In this document: positions 1-10,655 of the stretch, one piece after another | Numbering within the stretch: the stretch's first letter is position 1 | Layout of the letters: every line of letters starts with the position of its first letter | DNA from: Branchipolynoe longqiensis | Lineage: Eukaryota > Annelida > Polychaeta > Phyllodocida > Polynoidae | NCBI GenBank assembly: GCA_030323885.1 | Contig: CM059190.1 | Location: forward strand, 102,904,483-102,968,482 | DNA: 64,000 nt | Direction: 5' to 3' | The notes under the pieces: generated by a model | Told to the model about the DNA's origin: nothing | Seen by the model: only the letters and a program-made list of their open reading frames with translations | The model's database searches: none | Made by a program: the position numbers and the translations under genes

Positions 1-102
1 TGTTATAATGCACTGCCTCACTGGACACGGCAACAGCAGCTGAGCCCCGCTCCCCCCCCCCCCCCATCCTCCCAGGTCTCAGCCCGCGCTGTTGTCCTTG
101 GG

Positions 103-156
103 TTGTTTGTTGGGGTTTTACATCCTGGTAACAACTAAAGTCATATCAGGATGGGC
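103..156 (-). mobile_element. SINE family 1, 3'-tail fragment
   Basis: It matches the 3' end of the commonest SINE in the window, read in reverse: TTGTTTGTTGGGGTTTTACA, then the conserved words TCATATCAGGATGGG. The head and middle are missing. Full copies are at 7,287-7,632 and 31,655-32,018. Confidence 0.75.
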
Positions 157-249
157 TACATGCCGGATGCACACCAGTGTAGTGTGGGAGTGTGGTAGTT
201 TGACCCATACCCGCCTGTGGCGCCCTGCTGCCGGTGGGATTGGCACACA

Positions 250-1301
250 CTCCATCCACTCCACTCACACCACTCACTCCACTCCCTCGGCTCACTCTGT
301 TCACTCCACTCACTCCACTCACTCTGTTCACTCCGCTCACTCCGCTCACTCCGCTCACTCCACTCACTCCACTCACTCCACTCACTCCACTCACTCCACT
401 CACTCCACTCACTCCACTCACTCCACTCACTCCACTCACTCCACTCACTCCACTCACTCCACTCACTCCACTCACTCCACTCACACCACTCACTCCACTC
501 ACACCACTCACTCCACTCACTCCACTCACTCCACTCACTCCACTCACACCACTCACTCCACACACTCCACTCACTCCACTCACTCCACTCACTCCACTCA
601 CTCCGCTCACTCCACTCACACCGCTCACTCCGCTCACACTGCTCACTCCGCTCACACCACTCACTCTGCTCACTCCCCTCACTCTGCTCACTCCCCTCAC
701 TCCACTCACTCCACTCATCCACACTCACTCCACTCACTCCACTCACTCCACTCACTCCACTCACTCCACTCACTCCACTCACTCCACTCACTCCACTCAC
801 TCCACTCACTCCACTCACTCCACCCACTCCACTCACTCCACTCACTCCACTCACTCCACTCACTCCACTCACTCCACTCACTCCACTCACTCCACTCACT
901 CCAACTCCACTCACTCCACTCACTCCACCTCCACTCCACTCTCTCATCCACTCACTCCACTCACTCCACTCACTCCACTCACTCCACTCACACCACTCAC
1001 TCCTCTCACTCCACTCACTCCGCTCACTCCACTCACTCCACTCACTCCGCTCACTCCGCTCACTCTGCTCACTCTGCTCATTCCACTCACTCCACTCACT
1101 TCACACACACCACTCACTCCATTCACACCACTCACTCCACTCACTCCACTCATCCCACTCACTACCTTCACACCACTCACACCACTCACTCACTCCACTC
1201 ACTCCACTCCCACCACCCCATCCACTCACTCCACTCACTCCACTCACTCCACTCACTCCACTCACTCACACCACTCACACCACTCACACCACTCACTCCA
1301 C
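250..1301. repeat. 9-bp satellite (CTCACTCCA)n
   Basis: About 1.05 kb of a 9-bp unit, CTCACTCCA, with variants such as CTCACACCA and CTCACTCCG. Because 9 is a multiple of 3, every frame without a stop stays open, giving long His-Ser-Thr-type open frames on + and Gly-Val-Ser types on -. These are periodicity artefacts, not proteins. Confidence 0.95.
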
Positions 1302-1687
1302 CCATGTTTGTTGCCTAACATAGGTGCCATCCAAAATCTTCAACATTTTCAGTTATCCAAAGCATACAACGGGGGAGGAGGGGGAGGGTGTCAGTCAAGT
1401 ACAAGTATGACTTTTATCATTTAAGGAAATGTTGATATTTAAAACATCCTTTATGTTCTGTAGAAAAATGTTGATGTGTACTAGGACTACTACTACTATT
1501 GGGGGAGGGTATGTGCGGGGGAGGTCTGGAAAAGTAGAACTCTTTGTATGATGGTGAAAATGATGAAATCGTTGGATGGCCCATCAGTATCTTGGAAGAT
1601 ACATACTTGCCCTGCGTCTGTTGGTGGTGGCCAGTGCACGGCTCTCTACCCATCACCAGGGGTACACGCTGCTGGTATATATATATA
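1302..1687. other. Non-repetitive spacer; from 1,403 it is duplicated at 5,907
   Basis: No gene is visible. The sequence from 1,403 onward (AAGTATGACTTTTATC) is repeated almost exactly from 5,907, directly after the assembly gap. Confidence 0.7.
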
Positions 1688-1889
1688 TCATCATCATCAT
1701 GCTGTCGGTCGTGATGCGACAAAGACTGCTTTCATTACTTGACTGCCGCTCTCCATTTACCTCTCTGCTGTGAGAGCGATGTCCAGTCCACCGAAGATTC
1801 TTTTTGATCAGAAGATCTTCCATAGAGGGCAGCCCCGTCCGTTTGAGTATTTCCTTATTTGTCACTTTGTCCTTCCAGGTTAGCCTCAT

Positions 1890-1890
<1 letters not shown>
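1688..1890 (-). mobile_element. LINE-1st family (L-a) 3'-end relic, internally deleted
   Basis: On the minus strand it encodes RLTWKDKVTNKEIL, then a LLIKKNLRWTGH segment typical of the C-terminus of non-LTR retrotransposon polyproteins (after the reverse-transcriptase domain). Compared with 23,322-23,715, the reading jumps from RWTGH straight to the last codons, so roughly 170-200 bp is missing. The 3' end is GACAGCATGATGATGATGA, a short simple-repeat tail. It is 5'-truncated and non-functional. The LINE clade is not assigned. Confidence 0.85.
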
Positions 1891-1935
<45 letters not shown>

Positions 1936-1952
1936 TGGGGGGGGGGGGGGGG
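1891..1952. repeat. (TA)n microsatellite followed by a G run
   Basis: About 45 bp of TA followed by about 16 G. The allelic counterpart at 6,395-6,467 has a longer G run, as expected of a slippage-prone locus. Confidence 0.95.
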
Positions 1953-2422
1953 GGTACACGCTATAGGGAGAATATACTGACCCGGACACGTTGTTTCAGA
2001 GCATTGATCGGGGTGAGTCACACCACAGGCGGTCTGTGTGACTCGCCTCACTGCACACACACCACTTACTCCACTACACACTACTCACTCCACTCACTCC
2101 ACGCTATTTGTGAATAATTACAGCAACAGAATAAATACATGTTGATTCGCAGCCTAAACTCAAACCTCACTTATTGAGATGTGGTGGGTTCCATAGGGGC
2201 CCGTTGTGTCAAACACTTGCCGCCTAATGTTTGACAAGAATGCTCGGCGATCTGTTAGTTGAATGGGCCCCCATGCTCGCCATACCAATCGATGCTGCCA
2301 TGTCAGCTCTAACTTCCGGTTGTTCACTCGGAAATGAGTCGACGCCATTTTGGTTTTTAGTGCTTTTGTTTCATGACCGCCCTGAACTCATTTTGGTACG
2401 CATTTTTGTGTGTGTTTTAAAA

Positions 2423-2472
2423 TCCTCCGGTACGACTGACACTGATCAACATCCGGTGGAGGCGAGGTGTGC
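2423..2472 (-). mobile_element. GGTGGCGCCACC-family element, truncated
   Basis: It has only the outer end (TCCTCCGGTACGACTGACAC and the following CATCCGGTGGAGGCGAGG). Copy B at 6,938-7,097 has the whole element. Copy A leaves the shared sequence inside this element, at 2,472. Confidence 0.7.
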
Positions 2473-2604
2473 AAGTGTCAGAGCTTAGGCCCCTTGCATT
2501 GTTGCAATAAGTCTGATAGTGACACAGACTACATATGGATTAACTTAGCAGCAACAAATAGAGGACCACTCTAAGATATGTGATGCAGTCATCTCTAAAT
2601 ACAA

Positions 2605-2880
2605 TATGTATTTATATGCATGTGTGTAGAGTCATGTATATATGTCTGCATATGTATATATAGATATGTATGTATGTATGTATATGTATGTATATATATG
2701 TATATATATGTATATATATATATGTATGTTAATATGTATATATGTATATGTATGCATATGTATGTATATGTATGTATATGTATATATATGTATGTATATG
2801 TATGTATATGTATGTATGTGTATGTATATATATGTATATGTATGTATGTATGCATATGTATGTATGTATATGTATAACAT
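2605..2880. repeat. (TATGTA)/(TATATG)n microsatellite
   Basis: About 270 bp of alternating TATG, TATA and TATGTA units. The apparent open frames rich in Tyr, Val, Cys and Ile come from the repeat. Confidence 0.95.
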
Positions 2881-3130
2881 TTATAATAGGCATAGCGGGT
2901 TTGGATTTCCGTGGGTGTGGGAGAGGAGATGGCAGCCTATCGGCACCGGGAATACCGGCTTCCCGGCACCAGGGTTCCTGGCCTCACGGCGCCGAGACTC
3001 CCGACACTAGGCCTCAATTCAAATGATATAAATATAAATAAAATGTGATAACCAACAATAAAATAAATAAAATATAAATGCAATAATATACAGGGTAGGT
3101 TGAATGTTAATGTTGCTGTAACAGATTGTT

Positions 3131-3197
3131 AAATCATTGGTTTGACTCGACCAGGCTTTGAACCCATGAGGCCATGTGTTCGGATTCACCGTTCTCC
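3131..3197 (-). mobile_element. SINE family 1, head fragment
   Basis: It contains AAATCATTGGTTTGACTCGA, CCAGG and a decayed box B (TTTGAACCC), the head-proximal part of SINE 1 in reverse. Confidence 0.65.
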
Positions 3198-4025
3198 AAA
3201 AACCATATATAAACATATATTTGGTGAGTGGTTGGCATTTTTATTTGATTTATTTTACTTTTGTTTATTACTTTTTACTTCTATTCAAATATTTGGGATG
3301 TGGTGGAGGGAGGCTTGGAACCAGGAAGCTGGGAGGATATACATACCGTTTTAAATGCAATAAAGTGTTTATTAATATATATATATATGTGTGTATATGT
3401 ATATGTGTATATATGCTGTCAAAACAATAAAATAAATCAAATACAATAATATTTAAGGTAGGTTTTTCTTAATGTTGTACCAGCAAGACAAGCCATCTTT
3501 GTGGTGATTATGCATCAGATGCATAATCACAGTGAATTATTTATTATGCATATATATATTGGGATGCAAAAAATATATCTACATGATGCACAACAGTCCC
3601 CACAGGACCTCCCACAGTGGCATGTGGAAGTATATGAGTGGGCCACAGACCAGCATATACCCCCATGGTTGACTGGAGGCTGCTCTATTGTTTGAGATTG
3701 ATGGCTATACCAACACAGTACTGTCATGGGCAGTTTTGTCCTATAGACATGTGTTGTAACTCCTGAATTATTTCCTAATATTCACTGTTAATTTACTCAA
3801 TCCGGTCCCAACTAAATGTCCTACGAATATTCAGGAAATTCCATATAATTTTTTCCTTTCTAGTGATGTATTCCAATATGAAAACTTCCCAAAACTCAGT
3901 GTTCCACAACCATATTTGTGAACCTGCACCTTAATCTTATATGAAATTCGACCTTGGAAATGGAACCGGTACTCGAATTAGGTACATTTACCACCATAGC
4001 CCGAACGAGGTAAGCTCTCCAACCT

Positions 4026-5037
4026 GCTAATAGACCTTTTTCCACAGAGCATGCTGCACAGAACATCAGTTCTTAACCATTGCCGTCCGATGAATTTGTT
4101 GTTTTTTGGTATTTTTAGTGATTGTTTGTTTATTCTGTTCATAACAGTTAAGTGCATGCACTTGTTTTCGCCGCTGTGCAGTAGTGGTCATAATCCATAT
4201 GGATTGATTTCCTTTATCAGTAATTTCTGAAAACTTGTTTGTGGTGTAAACTGGTAAAATCGGGGAGTTCCCAATTTAAAAATATTTTCTTTTGGTTTTC
4301 GTCTATATTTTGCACATAGGCAACATTTGTAATACTTGTACCCACGCGATTAGTATTCTAACCTAGATATAACTATTTTAGCTTTTGTCACACCTTTGAA
4401 GGTTTGGTTTGTGCATAAATTGTATGGGTTTCAGATACTCCATTTTCGTTGTTGGTGGTGGTGGAAATCATCTATTAAATATCCCCATCGTTCTGCTCCC
4501 TCGATCACGTGATGGGTTCAGTGGTGGGTCGGTGGTGTACTGTCTACAGGGTTCAAAGGTCGAGTCTCCGAATAGAAGCGCTCTGTGGCTTGTGCCGGCA
4601 CTATTTTCTTGCCCTTTTTATTACTTTTTCTCTGCTTATTTTTTTTGCTCCCTTTAGCCAGTCGTCCGCGGCATACAAATGGCTCCCGTGGCAGTAATCC
4701 AAAATGGGCTTCCTTGGAAGAACTAAGATGTTATCCAGTGTTGGAGACTGAATGAATCCTTGAATCCTGTTTCTAAAAGTATCTCAATTTCCAAGTGCAT
4801 GGTTGCGCCCTACCACCGGATGTAGTTGTTTGCGCCCTCTAGCGAGTAGACGGGGAAACAGCGGCATAAATACAAAAATTATAAATAATTATACAACTTG
4901 TGTTAAACCATGTAGAGTAGAAACTAGAATGCACTGTCACAAGTCGGCACCCGCCCTGATATGATCTTAGATGTTGCTAGTGCGTATAATCCCAACAAAC
5001 AATCTTAGCTTAATATTCCATGGGTATCCGCAGTGCA
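4026..5037. other. Non-coding, shared with 7,909-8,918
   Basis: No gene is seen. It starts with the word TAATAGACCTTTTTCCACAG, which is the unit of a short tandem repeat in copy B at 7,665-7,930, and continues as single-copy AT-rich DNA identical in both blocks but for isolated changes. Confidence 0.6.
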
Positions 5038-5406
5038 GAAATTAAAAAGAAGGAAAACAAAAACACGAACAACATTCTCCAAAATGTATAGAGTGTTAAC
5101 ATCAAGTAAGATATTAATACAAACCAGGAAGCGTATTCTTCAGTGTTATGTGTGGTCTACTCTAATGTATGGGGCAGAGACATGGACAATCTCTAAGAAA
5201 ATGTACAAACGTTTAGCAGCATTTGAGATGTGGACTTAACGCCGATGCTGACAAAATACCATAGCCACGACAATCACAACACACAAGAAGATTACACTTA
5301 AAGGCAAAAAAAAGAAAAGCTTGTTTGCCACTATACAGACAAAGAAACTTATTTATTTTGGCCACATCATTCGTCAGAGTTCAATATACCGTACATTGTT
5401 GGAAGG
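5038..5406 (+). mobile_element. LINE family L-b, reverse-transcriptase C-terminal relic (copy A)
   Basis: It encodes RKRILQCYVWSTLMYGAETW and a KKMYKRLAAFEMWT stretch typical of the region after the RT domain of non-LTR retrotransposons. The frame breaks at a stop just after FEMWT. The next 70 bases (about 5,236-5,305) do not match copy B, and the match then resumes (SLFATIQTKKLIYFGHIIRQ) up to the gap. Confidence 0.85.
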
Positions 5407-5906
5407 NNNNNNNNNNNNNNNNNNNNNNNNNNNNNNNNNNNNNNNNNNNNNNNNNNNNNNNNNNNNNNNNNNNNNNNNNNNNNNNNNNNNNNNNNNNNNN
5501 NNNNNNNNNNNNNNNNNNNNNNNNNNNNNNNNNNNNNNNNNNNNNNNNNNNNNNNNNNNNNNNNNNNNNNNNNNNNNNNNNNNNNNNNNNNNNNNNNNNN
5601 NNNNNNNNNNNNNNNNNNNNNNNNNNNNNNNNNNNNNNNNNNNNNNNNNNNNNNNNNNNNNNNNNNNNNNNNNNNNNNNNNNNNNNNNNNNNNNNNNNNN
5701 NNNNNNNNNNNNNNNNNNNNNNNNNNNNNNNNNNNNNNNNNNNNNNNNNNNNNNNNNNNNNNNNNNNNNNNNNNNNNNNNNNNNNNNNNNNNNNNNNNNN
5801 NNNNNNNNNNNNNNNNNNNNNNNNNNNNNNNNNNNNNNNNNNNNNNNNNNNNNNNNNNNNNNNNNNNNNNNNNNNNNNNNNNNNNNNNNNNNNNNNNNNN
5901 NNNNNN
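5407..5906. other. Assembly gap, 500 N
   Basis: It is exactly 500 N, a placeholder length. The apparent open frames across it are runs of X. Confidence 1.
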
Positions 5907-6191
5907 AAGTATGACTTTTATCATTTAAGGAAATGTTGATATTTAAAACATCCTTTATGTTCTGTAGAAAAATGTTGATGTGTACTAGGACTACTACTAC
6001 TATTGGGGGAGGGTATGTGCGGGGGAGGTCTGGAAAAGTAGAACTCTTTGTATGATGGTGAAAATGATGAAATCGTTGGATGGCCCATCAGTATCTTGGA
6101 AGATACATACTTGCCCTGCGTCTGTTGGTGGTGGCCAGTGCACGGCTCTCTACCCATCACCAGGGGTACACGCTGCTGGTATATATATATA

Positions 6192-6393
6192 TCATCATCA
6201 TCATGCTGTCGGTCGTGATGCGACAAAGACTGCTTTCATTACTTGACTGCCGCTCTCCATTTACCTCTCTGCTGTGAGAGCGATGTCCAGTCCACCGAAG
6301 ATTCTTTTTGATCAGAAGATCTTCCATAGAGGGCAGCCCCGTCCGTTTGAGTATTTCCTTATTTGTCACTTTGTCCTTCCAGGTTAGCCTCAT

Positions 6394-6394
<1 letters not shown>
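6192..6394 (-). mobile_element. LINE family L-a 3'-end relic (copy B)
   Basis: It is the same deleted 3' fragment as 1,688-1,890, with the same internal deletion junction and the same 5' truncation at the TA repeat, so the two are one insertion seen twice. Confidence 0.85.
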
Positions 6395-6430
<36 letters not shown>

Positions 6431-6467
6431 ATAATATATATGGGGGGGGGGGGGGGGGGGGGGGGGG
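6395..6467. repeat. (TA)n microsatellite and long G run
   Basis: TA repeat followed by about 26 G. The length differs from the counterpart at 1,891-1,952. Confidence 0.95.
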
Positions 6468-6937
6468 TACACGCTATAGGGAGAATATACTGACCCGGAC
6501 GCGTTGTTTCAGAGCATTGATCGGGGTGAGTCACACCACAGGCGGTCTGTGTGACTCGCCTCACTGCACACACACCACTTACTCCACTACACACTACTCA
6601 CTCCACTCACTCCACGCTATTTGTGAATAATTACAGCAACAGAATAAATACATGTTGATTCGCAGCCTAAACTCAAACCTCACTTATTGAGATGTGGTGG
6701 GTTCCATAGGGGCCCGTTGTGTCAAACACTTGCCGCCTAATGTTTGACAAGAATGCTCGGCGATCTGTTAGTTGAATGGGCCCCCATGCTCGCCATACCA
6801 ATCGATGCTGCCATGTCAGCTCTAACTTCCGGTTGTTCACTCGGAAATGAGTCGACGCCATTTTGGTTTTTAGTGCTTTTGTTTTCATGACCGCCCTGAA
6901 CTCATTTTGGTACGCATTTTTGTGTGTGTTTTAAAAT

Positions 6938-7097
6938 CCTCCGGTACGACTGACACTGATCAACATCCGGTGGAGGCGAGGTGTGCCGAAGGTGGCACCA
7001 CCGGTACAGTGTTGGGTCTTACGGAGTATAACAATTATAATACTAACTTCCTCCCGCACCTTTATACTCGCATAACACATTATGCATCACATATTGT
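6938..7097 (-). mobile_element. GGTGGCGCCACC-family element
   Basis: Read on minus: TTATGCGAGTATAAAGGTGC near one end, a centre close to GGTGGTGCCACC, and CAGTGTCAGTCGTACCGGAG at the other end. It is about 160 bp with no open frame. Relatives lie at 13.8, 19.0, 30.2, 32.1, 61.9, 62.3, 62.8 and 63.3 kb. Confidence 0.75.
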
Positions 7098-7286
7098 TTT
7101 TGCTATTTTTCATTTTCAATTCAAAAAAGAAAAGTTGCTTTTTGTATGTATAATCAAAATTATAATTTTTAGAAGCATAGTTCAAAGGTTTATGGCTTTA
7201 TCAGTTTAAGTCTCCATATATATAGACCTTCTGTTGAGTATCTTTCCAGCTATGTCCACCATCCCAATATACCTTTAACGCGGGGT
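7098..7286. other. AT-rich spacer, nothing recognised
   Basis: Single-copy AT-rich DNA between two mobile elements. Confidence 0.5.
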
Positions 7287-7632
7287 TTGTTTGTTTGTTT
7301 GTTGTTGTTTTACGTCCTAGCAACATCTAAGGTCATATCAGGATGGGTACCGACTTGTGACAGTGCGCACTCATGGCGATGTTATAGTGCTGCCACACTG
7401 GAATACCAGGCTGCCAGCACCATGACCTGATATCCAACTCAGTCACATTATCCTGGCACTGAGCCAACCAGTCCTTGTCCTATCCTAATAATGCCGAGCG
7501 CCAGGCTAGGAAGCGACAAGTATCAATTTCAAAGTCATTGGTTTGACTCGACCAGGGTTCGAACCCATAACCCCACGATCTACCAGCACGGGAGATGGAC
7601 GCTCTAACTCATTCGGCCATCCCGTCTGGTCC
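7287..7632 (-). mobile_element. SINE family 1, full-length
   Basis: Read on minus, it starts with a tRNA-like head (GGATGGCCGAATGAGTTAGAG as box A region, GGGTTCGAACCC-type box B on the complementary strand of 7,553-7,570). A conserved body follows (GTGACTGAGT.GGATATCAGG, GCAGCACTATAA, GTCACAAGTCGGTACCC), then TATGACCTTAGATGTTGCTA, a GGACGTAAAAC motif and a CAAACAAAC tail. It is transcribed by RNA polymerase III by family analogy and depends on a LINE for movement. It is present in copy B of the duplicated block only. Confidence 0.9.
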
Positions 7633-7664
7633 ATGCACAGTCAGCTGCTTGCTACCCGCTACAT

Positions 7665-7935
7665 TAATTCTAGCCACTGCCATCAGAGGGTGGGTTGGTG
7701 GTGGAAATCCTCTACAAGACCTTTTCCGCATAACATGCTACAGACTGCTCTGCTAACCACATTAGTTCTTGCAACTGTCATCAGAGGGCGGGTTGGTGGT
7801 TGCAATCCTCTATAGTATAAGACCTTTTCCACAGAGTACACTGCATAGTGAGCCTCCACCCATACTATTAGTTTCTGCCAGGGCCATCAGACGGCAGGTG
7901 GAAATCCTCTAATAGACCTTTTTCCACAGAGCATG
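7665..7935. repeat. Roughly 85-90 bp tandem repeat, about 3 copies
   Basis: Three successive blocks each carry CATCAGAGGGCGGGTTGGTG-type sequence, then AATCCTCTA, then GACCTTTTCCACAGAG. A diverged reverse-strand relative lies at about 43,130-43,310. Confidence 0.75.
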
Positions 7936-8918
7936 CTGCACAGAACATCAGTTCTTAACCATTGCCGTCCGATGAATTTGTTGTTTTTTTGTATTTTTAG
8001 TGATCGTTTATTTATTCTGCTCATAACAGTTAAATTCATGCACTTGTTTTCGCCGCTGTGCAGTAGCGGTCATAATCCATATGGATTGATTTCCTTTATC
8101 AGTAATTTCTGTAAACTTGTTTGTGGTGTAAACTGGTAAAATCGGGGAGTTCCCAATTTAAAAATATTTTCTTTTGGTTTTCGTCTATATTTTGCACATA
8201 GGCAACATTTGTAATACTTGTACCCACGCGATTAGTATTCTAACCTAGATATAACTATTTTAGCTTTTGTCACACCTTTGAAGGTTTGGTTTGTGCATAA
8301 ATTGTATGGGTTTCAGATACTCCATTTTCGTTGTTGGTGGTGGTGGAAATCATCTATTAAATATCCCCATCGTTCTGCTCCCTCGATCACGTGATGGGTT
8401 CAGTGGTGGGTCGGTGGTGTACTGTCTACAGGGTTCAAAGGTCGAGTCTCCGAATAGAAGCGCTCTGTGGCTTGTGCCGGCACTATTTTCTTGCCCTTTT
8501 TATTACTTTTTCTCTCCTTATTTTTTTTGCTCCCTTTAGCCAGTCGTCCGCGGCATACAAATGGCTCCCGTGGCAGTAATCCAAAATGGGCTTCCTTGGA
8601 AGAACTAAGATGTTATCCAGTGTTGGAGACTGAATGAATCCTTGAATCCTGTTTCTAAAAGTATCCCAATTTCCAAGTGCATGGTTGCGCCCTACCACCG
8701 GATGTAGTTGTTTGCGCCCTCTAGCGAGTAGACGGGGAAACAGCGGCATAAATACAAAAATTATAAATAATTATACAACTTGTGTTAAACCATGTAGAGT
8801 AGAAACTAGAATGCACTGTCACAAGTCGGCACCCGCCCTGATATGATCTTAGATGTTGCTAGTGCGTATAATCCCAACAAACAATCTTAGCTTAATATTC
8901 CATGGGTAGTGGCAGTGA

Positions 8919-9456
8919 GAAATTAAAAGAAGGGTAACAATAGCCCGAACAACATTCTCCAAAATGTATAGAGTGCTAACATCAAGTAAGATATTAACAC
9001 GAACAAGGAAGCGTATTCTTCAGTGTTATGTGTGGTCTACTCTAATGTATGGGGCTGAGACATGGACAATCTCTAAGAAAATGTACAAACGTTTAGCAGC
9101 ATTTGAGATGTGGACTTATCGAAGGATGATGAAAATATCATGGACAAAGAAGATCACCAACAAAGAAGTTCTCAGAAAAATTTAAAATAAGAAAAGCTTG
9201 TTTGCCACTATACAGACAAAGAAACTTATTTATTTTGGCCACATCATTCGTCAGAGTTCAATATACCGTACATTGTTGGAAGGGAAGGTGAATGGCAGCA
9301 GAGGGAGAGGGAGACCAAGAACATCATGGTTTACAAATATTTCACAGTGGACAGGCTTGAATTATTCACAGTCTATCAGAACAGCACACCATCGGGACAA
9401 GTGGAGAACCATTGCATCCAACCCTCAACTAGAGGACGGAACTATTGATTGATTGA
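8919..9456 (+). mobile_element. LINE family L-b, 3' end with RT C-terminal coding relic
   Basis: A frame from codon GAA at 8,919 reads EIKRRVTIARTTFSKMYRVL, then RKRILQCYVWSTLMYGAETW, a KKMYKRLAAFEMWTYRRMMKI stretch and a KITNKEVLRKI stretch to a stop at 9,183. A second frame from 9,198 reads ATIQTKKLIYFGHIIRQ, GSRGRGRPRTSW and QWTGLNYSQSIRTAHHRDKW. This order is the standard post-RT C-terminus of many non-LTR elements. One frameshift or stop separates the parts, and there is no 5' half. It ends in ATTGATTGATTGA at 9,443-9,455, a simple-repeat 3' tail. Confidence 0.9.
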
Positions 9457-9605
9457 GTGGCAGTGACAGTGCCAGTGACAGTTACAGTAACTGTGGCAAT
9501 GACAGTGAGAGTGGCAGTAGCATTAAAAGTTACCACAACAGTGACAGTGGCACGGACAGTGACAGTGACAGTGACAATAGCAGTAGCAGTTATGGCCACC
9601 ATAAC
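9457..9605 (+). repeat. (CAGTGA)n degenerate hexamer
   Basis: CAGTGACAGTGG-type units follow directly after the LINE tail. They give a spurious Val-Thr-rich frame that runs on into the next element. Confidence 0.8.
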
Positions 9606-9635
9606 CACACCACCACTACAGCTATATTATGAATC

Positions 9636-10291
9636 AATAGACTACATCGCCATTCCAGCCACACAGAGCATTGTGGGATGCATGGAAGAAAAACAAATCT
9701 GCAAGAAGCACATGGCACATGCTAATACACTTGGTGCAGCTATGAAATATGCTAGTTTCAGCTCATCTCAGCTCTTGTTTGATACATAGAATACCAACTA
9801 AAAATATATATATAATAAATTGAGATATAGCCAGAGTCAGTTTTACTTATTTTATTCATGTTTTTATTTATATCCTATGGTTAATGACATATGTAGAACT
9901 AGAAAATGAGTAGGGTTAATCAGATATTGGTTATATATTTCTTTGAAATAAGTTTTTGTTGACACATTTGACATTTTAATATTTAGAACAAGAATGACTT
10001 ATGTCTAGAAAATGGTGAGGCAAATATCATCCTGTAAAGTGACTGAAATTGTATGTGTCTTAGCTCAAAATGCTTAATTATGGAGAGTTGTGTCTTAAAC
10101 TTATTCATTATATTATTATATTGCATCCATCCATCCATGTTTGTGCCAAATTGTTATGTATTATGATTAATTTTGAATAAAATTGAAGTTTTGCCATGTG
10201 CGTATCAGCAAACTCAATGGCCATATGCCTTTGATTCGCTGCCAGAGCCTTTTTCAGCGCATGCGCAGTCGGAACGGTGATCTCGTCTATT
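9636..10291 (+). mobile_element. AATAGAC-family TIR element, copy 1
   Basis: It is bounded by imperfect inverted repeats: AATAGACTACATCGCCATTCC at the left, and on the other strand AATAGACGAGATCACCGTTCC at the right (about 18 of 21 match). Inside, a short frame (DYIAIPATQSIVGCMEEKQ onward, ending SSSQLLFDT) stops at 9,787-9,789. It is followed by AT-rich DNA with AATAAA at about 10,177. Copies 2 and 3 are at 16,859 and 39,236. I do not recognise the protein. A non-autonomous DNA transposon is likely, but a duplicated gene-end is possible. Confidence 0.65.
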
Positions 10292-10655
10292 CCCGAGCAA
10301 GTGTAAACACTGATTCACACACTTTGGGTCCCTCAAGCAGGCGGGCCTTACCGCGATGACCGAGCGCCGAGTAGTGGTCGCCCTGGCTGATTCACCGGTG
10401 ACGTGAGCGACTCACCACCGCCCACATCTGCACCAAGCCCGTGCTGGGAGAGTGAGCGCTCAGAGCTGATACCTCACCGCCCAACTCACGGATCGATCAC
10501 CGGCGTGGAACCAGCGGGTCGAACCGGAAGTGACGTAGCACGGGGGTTTCCCCGCGGTTCTATAACGGGACGCTGGGGCTGTTGTTATGGTGAGCGGTTC
10601 AGCGAGCAAGCAGACGAGACAGATTAGGTGGTTCCCGGAATTAACCAAGATAATC
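10292..10655. promoter_or_regulatory. CpG-rich stretch with promoter-like motifs
   Basis: It is GC- and CpG-rich compared with its flanks. At about 10,524-10,538 CCGGAAGTGACGTAG joins an ETS-type site to a CRE-type site, a pairing common in metazoan TATA-less promoters. The adjoining element end carries GCGCATGCGC (NRF1-like) at about 10,258. No supported gene starts here. This rests on motifs only. Confidence 0.35.

Larger units (their letters stand above)
2473..4025. other. Sequence specific to copy A, no gene seen
   Basis: It holds a TATGTA-type microsatellite, a SINE 1 head fragment and AT-rich DNA. None of it is found in copy B, which carries a full SINE and a roughly 85-bp repeat in the same interval. 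Confidence 0.7.
1403..5406 (+). repeat. Duplicated block, copy A (contig end before the gap)
   Basis: Copy A matches copy B (5,907-9,283) nearly base for base over 1,403-2,472 and about 4,026-5,406. The middle parts (2,473-4,025 here, 6,986-7,908 in B) are unrelated. Copy A stops exactly at the N run and copy B starts exactly after it. That is the pattern expected from two overlapping, probably allelic, contig ends placed in series. Confidence 0.85.
5907..9283 (+). repeat. Duplicated block, copy B (contig start after the gap)
   Basis: This is the counterpart of 1,403-5,406. Copy B continues through the LINE L-b element to its true 3' end at 9,450, which copy A loses at the gap. That supports overlapping contig ends over a biological tandem duplication. 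Confidence 0.85.

Noticed and set aside
92..1424. Several 80-400 codon open frames, Ser/Thr/His/Leu- or Ser/Gly/Val-rich
   Set aside because: They come from a 9-bp repeat read in all frames on both strands, with no initiation context or non-repeat domain.
5321..5939. 197-204 codon open frames
   Set aside because: They cross the run of N and consist mostly of unknown residues.
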